Source: Leptoclinus maculatus (lineage: Eukaryota > Chordata > Actinopteri > Perciformes > Stichaeidae). From it: 64,000 bases of DNA. This document shows, one piece after another, positions 28,695-39,971 of the stretch. Under the pieces are notes generated by a model. That model saw nothing but the letters and a program-made list of their open reading frames with translations. It was not told the DNA's origin and searched no databases. The stretch's first letter is position 1; each line of letters begins with the position of its first letter. The stretch is taken from the NCBI GenBank assembly GCA_032191485.1, contig JAVDOI010000118.1, forward strand, positions 348,501 to 412,500. The letters run 5' to 3'. The translations under genes were made by a program, and so were the position numbers.

Positions 28695-28843
28695 CGGTTT
28701 CCGCGGGTGACGATAACTCCATTGTCAGTGGAGAATGCGTCGGAGGGCGGGCCCTGAATGTTCCAGTCCCTCACGACTGTAGGCTTGGACAGAAAGACTG
28801 CAAAACTGAACCCTGGTGTGCATGGGATCGCTAAGTCCCGTAA
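28695..28843 (-). pseudogene. dnah2: Dynein exon with lost splice donor
   Basis: 149 bases encoding DWNIQGPPSDAFSTDNGVIV and TRGNR. The phase fits the next exon, but the donor reads CTCAGT where GTCAGT would be expected, a single-base loss of the GT. Confidence 0.82.
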
Positions 28844-28966
28844 CTGAGGAAAGGGTCAACAGAGCACAGTAGTAACTGTAGAGGGAGATCAAGTATATGG
28901 CAAGCTTTTCACTGAACTCCACATGATGAGATATGTTTGTATGAGGTGTGTGTCTGTGTGCCTCAC

Positions 28967-29089
28967 CTCCTTCATCCAGATGGCAAGCAGCTCATCTCTA
29001 TAGTAGGAAAGGAAGGATCCCATGTAGGACAGGAAAGACGCTGCAAGTAAACAGTCTCCCACCAGGTATCCCATGTTTTCCTCAGGACC
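28967..29089 (-). pseudogene. dnah2: Dynein exon, GYLVGDCLLAASFLSYMG
   Basis: 123 bases and 41 residues, phase 0, ending RDELLAIWMKE. Intact. Confidence 0.92.
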
Positions 29090-29257
29090 CTGAAGCACAT
29101 ACATGGGTATGAGTGTATCTGTGGGTGTTATGTATTGTACTGTGTGATCTGTTTGTTTCTACCTTGCCCCAAACAACCCCCCAGAAAGAAAAGACAGATT
29201 GTCAGTAGTAGGAGAGTTCATACTTGTGTTGTGTGTGTGTGCTTGTGTGTGGCCTAC

Positions 29258-29405
29258 AGCAACTCTCTCCTCCCAGCGAACCCTCTCTCCAGCCAGTCCA
29301 GTCACCAATTTGTCAGCTCGGTCCAGTTTAATCTCCATCTCATCGGATTTCTCCTTCAAACTTCTCTTCATGATCCGCTTCCAGCTGCTCTTTCTTCTCC
29401 CCCAC
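29258..29405 (-). pseudogene. dnah2: Dynein stalk exon, SDEMEIKLDRADKLVTGLAG
   Basis: 148 bases. The second half matches the end of the stalk. The first half looks most coil-like in a frame one base off (VGEKKEQLEADHEEK), although exon phases close without an indel. Compensating changes or a +1 insertion are both possible. Confidence 0.8.
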
Positions 29406-29470
29406 CTGCCCACAGACACGCACAGCAATTATATAAGTTCATCATAAATAGTCCTATCATATGTAAATTG

Positions 29471-31586
29471 GGTAGCACTTTATAATAACTACACACTATG
29501 AAGCATTAGTTAAGCATGAGTAAACACTTAATTCATCATTTATAAAGCATTGTTCCTACATTAATAATTCATTAGTATGCAGTTCATAACAACAGTTATA
29601 CATGTTTTATTCTTGATTAATAAGCTTGTCTATTATGTGTTCTATTATTGTGTTTTCATACTTTATAAATGATGGATTCCCCATTTGTAAATTAAGTATT
29701 ATATATTTTACAAACCAATTATTGAGGAGTTGTAGATGATTAATAAGATAATTCATAAAGTGTTAGTAAATGATTAATAACTTATTTAGATGTACATTAT
29801 TCATGCATTTATATATATAATGATTTAGATATGCACTAATGGTTAGGGACTATGCTAATATATGCTTTATAAATGCGTATTAATACTGCAAGTCATGATT
29901 AATTCATGATTTATTAAGGTAGTTACTAGTCCTTAGTAAAGTGTTTTGTGTGAGCTCATCTAAAGTGAGGACTATTTATGCCTTATAAAGCATTTATAAA
30001 TGACATTGAAAGGCCAGCAGTGCCTCAAAACCCAGTTTTTTAACAGAAAAGGCAAATAGACACAACACAAAGTGATCAAGAACATATCAATATTTATTGC
30101 AAGATGCAAACAATATACTGTTAAATACAAACCTCTCAGGCATTCATTCATGTAAGAGACAAACAGACATTCTCCTTCAGGAGAACATGGCTGGATATAA
30201 CACATTTGTAAATATACAACTGGAGCTAACCAGGAGCTTTGCATATTAGTTTACATTTACTTATTTAACTATTCATTTTAACCAAGCATATCGATCTCCA
30301 CTGTTCACACGTTTCTTCAGTTGCATGTCCCGATGGCAGCCGGCCGAATCTGCTCATTGTTTGCAATAAGAGAAATAAGTGAAATCGAGTGAAATCCCGC
30401 TTTCCAAACGTCATCAATGTGGGACGGACAAAGGTAAAGACCGCTTCATACGTCATCAACGTGGGACAAACGTTTCGCTCAGGAACTGATACGGAAGTGC
30501 ACTTACGCGATGGTAAACTCCGACCTAAGCTGAAAGGGCGCGCGGACCTCCGCCAGAAAGAGTGACTGCTGACGGGCCTCCAATGCCCGTCTGTTTGTTT
30601 CTTAGTTTGCTGCCACGTAACGTTACACATTATGGAGGATGAGTATCCAGCTAGCCTTCCAGCTAGCACTAGAGGTCCTGAGACAGGCGCACGCTAACGC
30701 GTCACCTCCGTTGTAAATAGAGCGATCCAGGTGACAGATGGCTAACTAGCTGTTATATGTGGAGTGGATGTGAATGAGATCGATATGCTTGGTATGAAAT
30801 GAATAGTTAAATAAGTAAATGTAAACTAATATGCAAAGCTCCTGGTTAGCTCCAGTTGTATATTTACAAATGTGTTATATCCAGCCATGTTCTCCTGAAG
30901 GAGAATGTCTGTTTCTTACATGAATGAATGCCTGAGAGGTTTGTATTTAACAGTATATTGTTTGCATCTTGCAATAAATATTGATATGTTCTTGATCACT
31001 TTGTGTCTATTTGCATTTTCTGTTAAAAAACGATGGGTTTTGAGACACTGCTGGCCTTTCAATGTCATTTATAAATGCTTTATAAGGCATAGATAGTCCT
31101 CACTTTAGATGAGCTCACACAAAATACTTTACTAAGGACTAGTAACTACCTTAATAAATCATTAATTAATCATGAATTGCAGTATTAATACGCATTTATA
31201 AAGCATATATTAGCATAGTCCCTAACCATTAGTGCATATCTAAATCATTATATATATAAATGCATGAATAATGTACATCTAAATAAGTTATTAATCATTT
31301 ACTAACACTTTATAAATTATCTTATTAATCATCTACAACTCCTTAATAATTGGTTTGTAAAATATATAATACTTCATTTACAAATGGTGAATCCATCATT
31401 TATAAAGTATGAAAACACAACAATGAAACACATAATAGACAAGCTTATTAATCAAGAATAAAACATTTATAACTGTTGTTATGAACTGCATACTAATGAA
31501 TTATTAATGTAGGAACAATGCTTTATAAATGATGAATTAAGTGTTTACTCATGCTTCATAGTGTGTAGTTATTATAAAGTGCTACC
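29471..31586. mobile_element. Large foldback (long inverted repeat) element
   Basis: A 2116-base element inside a dynein intron, flanked by an 8-base direct repeat GTAAATTG (29,463-29,470 and 31,587-31,594). Ends are GGTAGCACTTTATAATAAC and its complement. The arms pair over about 800 bases (29,471-30,295 with 30,780-31,586) around a loop of roughly 480 bases. No transposase frame is visible. The 8-base duplication suggests hAT-type mobilisation; a 9-base reading would suggest Mutator-like. Confidence 0.9.
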
Positions 31587-31619
31587 GTAAATTGGAGTCA
31601 CTCTAATGCTACTGTTGCA

Positions 31620-31622
<3 letters not shown>

Positions 31623-31674
<52 letters not shown>
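31623..31674. repeat. (AT)n microsatellite
   Basis: About 26 AT units just after the foldback element. Confidence 0.95.
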
Positions 31675-31677
<3 letters not shown>

Positions 31678-31731
31678 TGTCTAAATGCCTATCAGGCTGC
31701 TTGTAGATGCACTGGGCTCCAGACCTCTCAC

Positions 31732-31817
31732 AGTTTGTCCTGGGCCGCAGCCAGTTCAGCCTGTTTCTCTGCTAGCTGGGCCATGGTAGCATCCACCCTG
31801 AAGGCACGCCCATCAAC
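31732..31817 (-). pseudogene. dnah2: Dynein stalk exon, ATMAQLAEKQAELAAAQDK
   Basis: 86 bases with a GTGAGA donor. Compared with the usual family sequence, about eight residues are missing near the start (after VDGRAFR), an in-frame shortening. Confidence 0.85.
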
Positions 31818-32188
31818 CTGGAGGAACAATGCACACATCCATGATTTAGTTTTGACACCTTGTTCCTGTTCATGTGTTCATTTCACAAAAAGCTCCAATT
31901 GTTTTGTGATAGCACCTTTGCTATGCTTACTATAGCAAATGCTTTTTTCTGCTGTTACGCAGTAATGCACTTCATGCATACAGCTCATTGTTGAATTGTA
32001 CGTGTGTACAATGTGCCAATATTAGTGCCATTGTCTGGATGCATTCAGTTACTATTTCAACAACAATTAGCTACAAATGATTCATTACAAACTATTACGT
32101 GAGCTTGGGGCTTCATGGTGACTATTCATATCTGTAAGTGTGAGTAAGAGTGTGTGTGTGATTGTGTAGCCAGCAGACACTCTATTAC

Positions 32189-32358
32189 CTCCATCGCTCT
32201 GACCCACATGCAGAGGGACTTGGCAGCTAGTGATACTTTGCCGATGATCTCTGGCTGGAAGTCTACCTGTCTGCAGTACTGGCCCATATTCTTCAACACA
32301 CGGCCCGTTATATTGTCCTCGTCAAAGTCAACTCAAGTTTTGATGAAGTTGGAATCAC
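32189..32358 (-). pseudogene. dnah2: Dynein exon with in-frame stop
   Basis: 170 bases encoding GDSNFIKT, then TGA, then VDFDEDNITGRVLKNMGQYC and AKSLCMWVRAME. The frame is unchanged on both sides of the stop, so this is a nonsense change rather than an indel. Confidence 0.88.
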
Positions 32359-32649
32359 CTGCCAGAAACAAAGTCACATCGGTCAGAAAACCATGAATAT
32401 TTGTATTTTCTTATTTTTGCCAAATTGCTCTCATGTGTGTCTCTCAGTTGAATTCATTTTCCTTCACCTTCTTTGTGTTATCTATTGTCATGACAACTCC
32501 ACAGCTTTTTGATCAACAAGAGGGAAATGCAGTGCAGTTTCTAAAGGTTGATTATCTTCACTTGTGTTCCACAAATATTGCAATGTACACCTCATTTACA
32601 CAAATAGTCTTGAAGGTAGAATCTAATAAAAAGTAGAATTAGCGCCTCA

Positions 32650-33040
32650 TGTGTTGGCCTCCACCAACCAGTCATGTTGCAGTTCAAATTCATGTCTGTC
32701 AAGTCATCACTTCACCCTAAGGATATGAAATTATCATACTTAACATATGAATTCTTGAGTCATGGTTAAAAACCTGTTTTGTGAGGTCACAGAGACCTTA
32801 AAACCACCAAATTCTAATCATTTCAACCCTGAGTGCAAGTGGACGTTTGTGCCCAATTTGAAGAAATTCCTTCCAGGTATTCCTGAGATATTAGGTTCAA
32901 GAGAAAGTACCGGACGGATGGACAACATGAGAACATAAGGCCTCTGGTCATATGACACTAAAGGCAAAACGCGATCAAATGACCCTTTGGAATAGAAGTG
33001 CTTAGTGATAGTCTCTTTGATGCATTTGATCTGAGACATT
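32650..33040. repeat. Dispersed teleost repeat
   Basis: Phrases such as GAGTGCAAGTGGACGTTTGT and TTGAAGAAATTCCTTCCAGG are typical of a very abundant fish repeat. Confidence 0.55.
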
Positions 33041-33226
33041 AAAGTTTGAGTGTGTTTAATCTACCCTGAGCTGCTAACCTTTGTTTGATCTTCTTCTATT
33101 TGGGTTTCTGTTTCAGTTTGACCCACTGAACTGAGGACAATTGCACCTTATAAACTGACAGCTCAACAGCAAACTTCATTTCAATCACTTATTATAATTG
33201 CAAAATCCAGGAAATGTCTCTCTCAC

Positions 33227-33368
33227 CTAGCTGTCTCTTGGCCTCTGCCCAGGTAGGGTCTTTGCCCAGAAGGGTCATGACAGCCTGCATCACTGTCTCC
33301 ACCAGCGCTGGGGGACAGCCATAGGACTTGATCTCCGTCATGTCCCTCTTATTCAGAGACTCCAGAGC
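33227..33368 (-). pseudogene. dnah2: Dynein exon, ALESLNKRDMTEIKSYG
   Basis: 142 bases encoding the stalk and microtubule-binding region boundary, LVETVMQAVMTLLGKDPTWA. Intact. Confidence 0.92.
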
Positions 33369-33669
33369 CTAGGGGCAAAAGAAGGAAGGAAAAGAGAATG
33401 TGTGGGTGTAAGAAGGAAGGGTGTACTGCTCGCTGAGTCATGTCTAATTGAAATGTAGACAGAAAGCCCCACTCTCAAATGGCAAGGTGCTTATATTAGT
33501 GTTGGAGAGAAGCAAAGCAGTCAAATCGACTGAAAGGTGGAGGATTATTACTCATCAAGTATCAAGGAAAGAGTTCAACCAGACACATTGATGAACAAAG
33601 TCAGCAGCTACAGTAAATACACACAGAGGGACTGAAAGCATTATAAAAGTGAAGAGGAAAGAGCTCTAC

Positions 33670-33778
33670 CTTCATGGCCTCATTCAGTGCAGGCAGGACC
33701 TCGTCCAGATCTCTCTGTGCATTCTCAGCCATGGCTTTGCATTGTAACTCTTCTGCTCCCATTTTCACATTTGTAGCA
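33670..33778 (-). pseudogene. dnah2: Dynein stalk exon, AMAENAQRDLDEVLPALNEA
   Basis: 109 bases of coiled coil with a GTAGAG donor. Intact, though the acceptor is poor in pyrimidines. Confidence 0.88.
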
Positions 33779-33965
33779 CTCACCACCTCAACACAAACAT
33801 ACAGCAATGTGTCACTGACTATTATACGCATCTTTCCTATTAGCAAACTACCACAGACCTTCCCAAACACAAACCACTAATGTGAACGTTTGTGGGTGTG
33901 AATCACATTATGCGTTAATCAAATGATTGCTGAAATCTATTAAATAACTGTGTGCGCATGCTTAC

Positions 33966-34174
33966 CTTCTTCTGCTTGTTAGCCTCCGTCGTCTGCTGTA
34001 AACTGACGGACAGGAACTCGTTGCGCTGTATCTGGAACTCTGCCACCTGCTTCTTGGCCTCCTCAAGCTCTACAGACATGGCCTCCACCTTCTCCGTGTG
34101 TCATTGATCTTGAACAGGCCATTACGCAGCTTGCTCACCTGTTCCCCAGTTCACTGCGTTTCTCTGCCAACAAC
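33966..34174 (-). pseudogene. dnah2: Dynein stalk exon with two single-base deletions
   Basis: Starts LLAEKRSELG, then shifts. LRNGLFKINDT is recovered in a second frame, and MSVELEEAKKQVAEFQIQRN in a third. Two missing single bases, both in G runs, explain the pattern. Confidence 0.85.
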
Positions 34175-34187
34175 CTGGATGTATGGA

Positions 34188-34188
<1 letters not shown>

Positions 34189-34225
<37 letters not shown>
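34189..34225. repeat. (CA)n microsatellite
   Basis: About 18 CA units. Confidence 0.95.
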
Positions 34226-34227
<2 letters not shown>

Positions 34228-34515
34228 ATTAACATGGGGATTTTGTGAAGTGAATCACTTCCATGCTAGAATTAACCAGGTTTGTGTTATAAGTCTGCTT
34301 GTTTCGCTCTATTCTGATGCATGACCCGAGAGCATCCACACCTAATTCATGCATTATCTTGGTGTGAGCACTGACACTCAGAGCTTACAATGGGACCAGT
34401 TCAATGTTAACAATCTATATGGCCCTCAAAACACACATGAAGCGTTTGAAGGTGGGATGAAGAGAGGAGAAAAGAGAAGCAAGAATAAGTGAAAGAGAAC
34501 GTTTAAAGGTGCTAC

Positions 34516-34593
34516 TTTCTGTATCCAGACACCAGCTCCAGGTAGTTGGTGGGTGTCACATAATGATGTTGTTGTCACGAAGACACTGGCTAC
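34516..34593 (-). pseudogene. dnah2: Dynein exon, YVTPTNYLELVSGYR, frameshifted
   Basis: The strong family phrase TPTNYLELVSGY is preceded by CLRDNN in another frame. About five extra bases separate them. The donor is GTAGCA. Confidence 0.78.
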
Positions 34594-34610
34594 CTTTGTC
34601 TGGATCTACC

Positions 34611-34685
34611 ACATCAGAATCAGAGTTTTATTGGCCAAGTATGAGAACACATACCAGGGATTTGAGATAATGTACAATATACATG
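34611..34685. repeat. Short dispersed repeat fragment
   Basis: ATCAGAGTTTTATTGGCCAA is a fish repeat phrase seen widely; only a short piece is present. Confidence 0.5.
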
Positions 34686-34755
34686 AGGATGAACTTGCTC
34701 ACACATAAAAATGTGTATTAACGTGTGTGTGTGTGTATGTGTGTGTGTGCCTCAC

Positions 34756-34888
34756 CCCCTCCAAGGAGCCCAACTCCAGTCCATCCAAGTACCTCTCAGC
34801 CACCTCCAGCAGAGCATCTTTGGGCCACTCACAGAACCAGTCAATGGTGGTGCAGTTTACAAGCGCTGGGTACTGGAGGATGTGGTTC
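34756..34888 (-). pseudogene. dnah2: Dynein exon, QYPALVNCTTIDWFCEWP
   Basis: 133 bases from the end of AAA4, including KDALLEVAERYLDGLELG. Intact. Confidence 0.92.
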
Positions 34889-36081
34889 CTGTTGGCAAAC
34901 AGACATTTATGAATTGTATTCAGATATCATTTGTTGATATAATGATCTCCATTACACCCTTGTGGACACAGGGTCTGTATATTAGTGCGGGTGTATTTGG
35001 CAGTTGTTTAAGAAAAAACATGAGGAGAAAATAATGAAGCCGTAATGCATCCTGGATATGCTTCAAAGTCATTCAAACGAATGCTGTTTTTTGCTGCAAA
35101 AGGCTATAATTTCAATTTTGCTGTAACTTGTCATTATGAATTAAACGTTGATTGTACTACATAATGGTTATAGAATAATGACAATATCAGCATTTACATT
35201 GGTTCCCTCTAAGCCTTCCTTTTAATTCTGTCTCCCATTGAACAATCTTGCGATAAAATGAAGGCTTTACAAGTTTTAGGTCACAAGTGCATCAACCACT
35301 GCGCAACCAAGACAGGAGAGGACCGTGCTTTTGTTCTCCCCGGTAGCTATTGATAGCTAGAGCCCTGTTGACAAAAGAGGCATAGAAGGCGAAGAGGGGG
35401 GTGATAAAAAACGCGGCATGGTCCTAATGTGTGATATGGACAGTAATAGCAGCTAGTGGTCAGAGGGCCAGGACGACTTGTCACTGAGAGACTGGTGACT
35501 AGCTCTGGGTAATGGTGCCTGCCAGTCCACTGGGCAGCATTATGTGTGAACAGCACCTTATGCTACTAATTACCACCAAACTATCATTGCTTGAGGGGGA
35601 AGAGGAGATTTGTGAGAAGAAATGTGATGTGTGAATGTGTGTGACACGGGACACGTATGTATAATATGCATGCTCGCCCCTGTGTGTGTGTGTGTGTGTA
35701 TGTGTGTGTGGAGACAGCTGGCCCTCTCTGTCACAGAATCCACACTGTTTGGAAATACAGCGAGCCTCAGGTCCTTGCTACAGAATCACCAAAGTGACCA
35801 AACCTCATTTGCTCGACAACACAAGCGTCGATCAGCAATTAACAATGTGTAAATGTGTGATGTCATGGTGAGGCCTGACTTACTGTCCCCAGTGTACCTT
35901 TGAGGAGCTGCTGAGTGGTAATGCAGGAAACAGTTGCACTGTGCATGAATACTGTGTTCATTTCCATAAACATTTGTGTCAACAGTAAAGAGAGGTGAAA
36001 AAAAGAGGAGGGAGGAACATATTGCTAACCCAGGTATATTATAGGGCACCGTGTGCTGCAAAAAACAAACTCTGAATCTAC
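34889..36081 (-). other. Intron
   Basis: About 1.2 kb with a short (GT)n near 35,680-35,710. No exon or transposon end seen. Confidence 0.5.
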
Positions 36082-36219
36082 CTGAAGGACTCTCCCACTG
36101 GGCTCATACAGAGCACTATGTGCAGGTTGTCCCTGACTCGCTCTATCAGGGAGCTGAACAGGGAGTCAGGAGTCTCCGTTACATTGTTGTTCCTGGCAGA
36201 CTGACAGAGCATTGCACAC
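36082..36219 (-). pseudogene. dnah2: Dynein exon, LFSSLIERVRDNLHIVLCMS
   Basis: 138 bases from late AAA4. The next exon upstream (36,341-36,399) belongs to the end of AAA3, so the AAA4 core, including its P-loop, is absent although the splice phases still match. Confidence 0.9.
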
Positions 36220-36340
36220 CTAGAGGTAGAATGACAACAAATACATGTTATCAGAATTGGAAGTAGGTTTAAAAAGGTTAAAAACTTGAATGACCTACAG
36301 ATGCCACAGAATGTGAGATTAATACATATGAGAATGTTAC

Positions 36341-36399
36341 TTAAAGCCCTCCAGCTTTTGGTTGATCATGGTACTGTAGATCTGCCTGATCTGGGACTC
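36341..36399 (-). pseudogene. dnah2: Dynein exon, SQIRQIYSTMINQKLEGF
   Basis: 59 bases from the end of AAA3. It lies only 121 bases from a late-AAA4 exon, leaving no room for the several exons that normally lie between. Confidence 0.9.
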
Positions 36400-36799
36400 C
36401 TACATGCAGAGAAAACAGGTCTGTTTAAGTGTGGTACATCTTGTCAATGATACAGCCGTGTCAATAAGATTTAGAGATTTCAAAGTGTTACTGGCCAAGG
36501 GAACAATAGAACAGAATAGGAATCTTATATGAGGCGTGATGAGTCAGTTTCATGTTGTCCAAGTCACACAAGTGTCAAGGCAAGTGTTTAAAGGGGTTTA
36601 CTCCGAGTGCAATATGGTTCCAGTCATTTTCAAAATCAAATGCATTTTGCCCTCATGTGGCAATACAAAAGAGGAGAGGAGTTGAGGGAGGCACAACAAC
36701 TAAAATGAAGAAAAGATGGACTGGGAAAGGTTGAAAGGAGCACAACAACAAAGATGAGAGTTTTTGATACAAAATTGAAAAAGACTGAAAAGAGACTAG

Positions 36800-37816
36800 G
36801 CTGCGGTCCAAAAGTCCAAAAATGACGTCTATTCCTAACCACTTTTCCTTGACCTCTATGAAAAATGTCATGGGGTCAAGGAAAGATGAGAAGGAGAATT
36901 CATAAGGAGTTAGGAAAAGACAACCGTGGTGTGTAGAGAATCCGACTACACTTCCACTAAGCTTTGTAATTATGATGTGACGGCGGATGTCACTGACAGG
37001 TCTGACATGGCGAAACTACAACGAAGAAGGACTACAAAAAGCGCAACTAATACATGAAATATATGACTAAATAGCATGCAGACTTCATAAAGAGCTTCTC
37101 TTGTGAGAGGCTGCTTCACTCTTGGTGTGTGAAGGAGAGCAACCGGAGCTCCTTCCTTCCTGCTGTTGTCACACTGAACAATCACCACTGCTTCAGTAGA
37201 AACTGATCATTTACTCGTGCAATATCAATGAAACTGTTCAATATCAACATTTCCTTTGTGCAATAATGTAAATTCAACGGTTGGGTTATATTTAGCTTTT
37301 TGACAGTTTAATAATCTATCATAGGCCGAGCTTGTTTTGTTTTATTAAAGCTTCTTGTTATTGAGAATTTGTTAAATGACAGTTTGCTATATTTACTGTT
37401 CATTTTATTTCGTATTCTTTTTGAAAGAAAATAAATACATATGAAACATAAGGATTGTCACTGTCTATTCATATTCATCAACATTAATCCCATTACTTTA
37501 TGACTGTAGTATGAGTATAATTGTTAAACCTGTGTAAAATAAGCATATTGTTTGTTTTCATGGACGGCCGAATGGTGCGTCACTTTAAATGTTGCTGCCA
37601 CAAGGAATTGTGGGGCGGAATTATCTACTTTCCTTTCAAAAAGAAAGGTCCAGTGTTTCCTATGCTAAAGGAGCTAATAAAGGAAGCAATGAAGCACCTT
37701 TAATGAAGCATTTAGAGAATTCAAACAGCTCTTATCATGGCGCCCACTCAGATACTTCTGGGTCATTTCACTCAGTTAGGAACCTTCCTAAGCAAAAAGG
37801 ACTATTGGACCGCAGC
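36800..37816. mobile_element. Non-autonomous TIR element
   Basis: Ends GCTGCGGTCCAAAAGTCC and GGACTATTGGACCGCAGC are near-perfect inverted repeats of 18 bases, 1017 bases apart, inside a dynein intron. No transposase frame. I could not settle the target duplication. Confidence 0.6.
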
Positions 37817-38228
37817 GTAGAGGTGAGCTGAAGAGGGAGTGAGCAATGAGTGGAGGGAGCAAGGAAAGGAAAGCCACAATCATAATCAGGGTCATTCTTA
37901 TATGGCGAGATCTAAAAGTGGTTGATAAACGGGGATTGAAGATGACAGGTTGAATATTACCACCATCAACCTTGATGAAATAAAAGGGACAGAAAAATTG
38001 AGTTTTGCTAAAATGGGAGTCTCTCTTAGTTAATCGATAAAAAAGTCAAAGCTACACAATATATAAATCATGGCAATTATTATTGAATTGCTTATCTAAT
38101 ATATTTAAAAAGCCTTTTAAGTCAAATTGAATTAGTTACTACAATGTTGTTGACTTTAATCCTCAGTGGTAAAGGAGAGGAGAAGGAAGAAGATAGGAGA
38201 GGTCAGCTCAATAGTCAGCAGGACTTAC

Positions 38229-38332
38229 ATGAGGAAGGTCATATTGATGAGATTGAATCGACTCTGTAAGCGGCCAGATATGTGAGTCCTCCCTCCACCA
38301 GGGGGCCCCATGGACGCCAACAAGAACATGTC
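38229..38332 (-). pseudogene. dnah2: Dynein exon, MFLLASMGPPGGGRTHISGR
   Basis: 104 bases from AAA3, ending SRFNLINMTFL. The phase at its 3' end does not join cleanly to the next exon, suggesting a small indel near the border. Confidence 0.87.
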
Positions 38333-38551
38333 CTAACAAAGCAGACAAAGACAACAGAAAACAGAGTTCTGTGGCCTCAGTAACACCTGTGAAATAAACA
38401 TTACCCATGTAAAGCTCTTGACTCATTTTCTAAGAGAATGGAAATAAAGAGGTGATTATGGAGGAAGCACTAAGAAGGTAGAACAAATGATAAGATATTA
38501 ATCTCACAATAATCTAAAAACAGACCTCACTCCTGCTCCGTTCTTTCTCAC

Positions 38552-38776
38552 CTTCACAAACTTTAAGGTCTGTTTCTGGCGGTCATACCAGAAGCCATAG
38601 TCGATCCAGAGGCGCAGCAGTTCCAGGGGCGGCTGGGAGCCAAAGAGGTCATTGGCCGGCATGTTGAGGTCATCCAGGAACCACAGCAGGCGTTTCCCAC
38701 CTGCTGGCACAAACACCCCCTTGGTTCTCTTCTCTATGCGGCTCTCCACAATGTCCTGGATGTTATTAGTGGTGGT
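38552..38776 (-). pseudogene. dnah2: Dynein exon, AAA3 Walker B
   Basis: 225 bases and 75 residues with the Walker B stretch LLWFLDDLNMPANDLFGSQP. Intact. Confidence 0.93.
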
Positions 38777-39503
38777 CTGGACAGACACAGAGAGACAAAG
38801 AAATGATCCAATGGTTTCATTGGGTACCTTATATATCATGTAAAAACCTAAAGCATGTGACAATAACATGCAGCAATGTGTATGTGATTTCAGCTGATCA
38901 GATCAGACTGTGCTGTGGCTTGAAATTGTCCCATCTGAGGAAAGTTTGTACACTTAACCCGTGGTATTAAAATCATGTTTGTCTGCTGGTGAATAGGTGT
39001 GTTGTGGGTTGAACTATGTCATTTGGCTAGAACATTCAGAATAAGACAGACTGTTTTAAGAACTCATGGCATTATGGACTCCACTCCATTATGGAGATGG
39101 AAATCAACTTTGTTGGTGATTATTTTGTTGCAAATTTGTCAGATTAAGAAGCAAACAAATGAAATCTAATCAATTGTGGAATAAACTGTCCACTTAATGC
39201 ATAACACAGATTGAGAAAACAAGAAAGGGGAACAGTCTACCACTCACAGGCTGGAGTTGAACATTGTAGATGTGCAGATGAACTAAAGTGAGCAGAGTGT
39301 GTGAAGAAAGAAAAGCTGAAAAATGCAGATTAATGAGGAACACTTGATGGATAAGATGCGTGTGCTAGCATGTGCATATGTATTTGTGGCATCTATAGAT
39401 TACACCCTTTGACAGCACGTGTGTTGCAGTCCAGTGGACATTGAGGACATTCAGATCATAAATCATGGTAGTCATCTTTCTCATTAATGAGACCTGAACC
39501 AAC

Positions 39504-39699
39504 CTGTGAAGACATGTTGACAGTGAGGGCAGCCCACTTGTTATCCAAGCCCTGCAGGACGCTCTGGGCCACTGAGGTTGTACCAGTTCCCACAGGCCCA
39601 GTGAGCAGCACTGGGTACTGACCCAACACCAGAGCCATAACCAGGAAGTTGTAGCGAACTGTGTCCACTGTAGGAACCATAATCTTATAGAATGGAGCA
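39504..39699 (-). pseudogene. dnah2: Dynein exon, AAA3 P-loop with lysine lost
   Basis: 196 bases. The Walker A motif reads GPVGTGTTS where GPVGTGKTS is expected: ACA replaces AAA, removing the nucleotide-binding lysine. The exon is otherwise open and phase-consistent. Confidence 0.92.
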
Positions 39700-39879
39700 C
39701 TGCAGGAGGGAGGGAGGAATAGAGATGCATTGCAGATGTTAGTGGTAGGTTATACCATATAGTGTTGATTCAAAAGTGAAAATAACTGTTTTGCCAGAGA
39801 GTGTAAAGGATAAAACATCCACATTCCCACACATATATGCTTACAACAGCTGATGTCAGATACATAACACATTACTTAC

Positions 39880-39971
39880 TTGGCATTGAAACGCCAGCCC
39901 TTTGGCAGCTTATCTTCAAAAGAAGCCCAGGTTTTGTTCTTGGTGTCCACATAGTACTCATAAACCGTGTC
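39880..39971 (-). pseudogene. dnah2: Dynein exon, DTVYEYYVDTKNKTW
   Basis: 92 bases leading into AAA3. It is the most 5' exon of copy A that I can find; nothing matching AAA2 or AAA1 lies between here and 61 kb. Confidence 0.88.

Larger units (their letters stand above)
12388..39971 (-). pseudogene. dnah2: Axonemal dynein heavy chain remnant, DNAH2-like, AAA3 to C-terminus (copy A)
   Basis: More than 30 exons on the minus strand with GT-AG borders and mostly consistent phases encode the AAA3 region, the stalk coiled coil, AAA5, AAA6 and the C-terminal domain of an axonemal dynein motor. The C-terminal words (VRGLFLEGAGWD, NSCLVEA, TPDHWIKRGTALLMS) and the stalk and AAA5 wording fit DNAH2 best, from memory rather than a search. 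The AAA1 and AAA2 exons are not found upstream, and AAA4 is absent. Breaks include a lost Walker A lysine in AAA3, an in-frame TGA, at least five small indels, a lost donor, a missing exon near 24.45 kb and a last exon without an AG acceptor. As assembled it cannot make a working motor. Confidence 0.88.

Noticed and set aside
30265..30669. 134-codon frame in the loop of the foldback element
   Set aside because: No recognisable motif, and it runs partly into an inverted arm; likely chance.
29258..31817. A firm frameshift call in the stalk exon at 29.3 kb
   Set aside because: Exon phases close without an indel, so the odd N-terminal reading may reflect divergence or compensating changes; left undecided.
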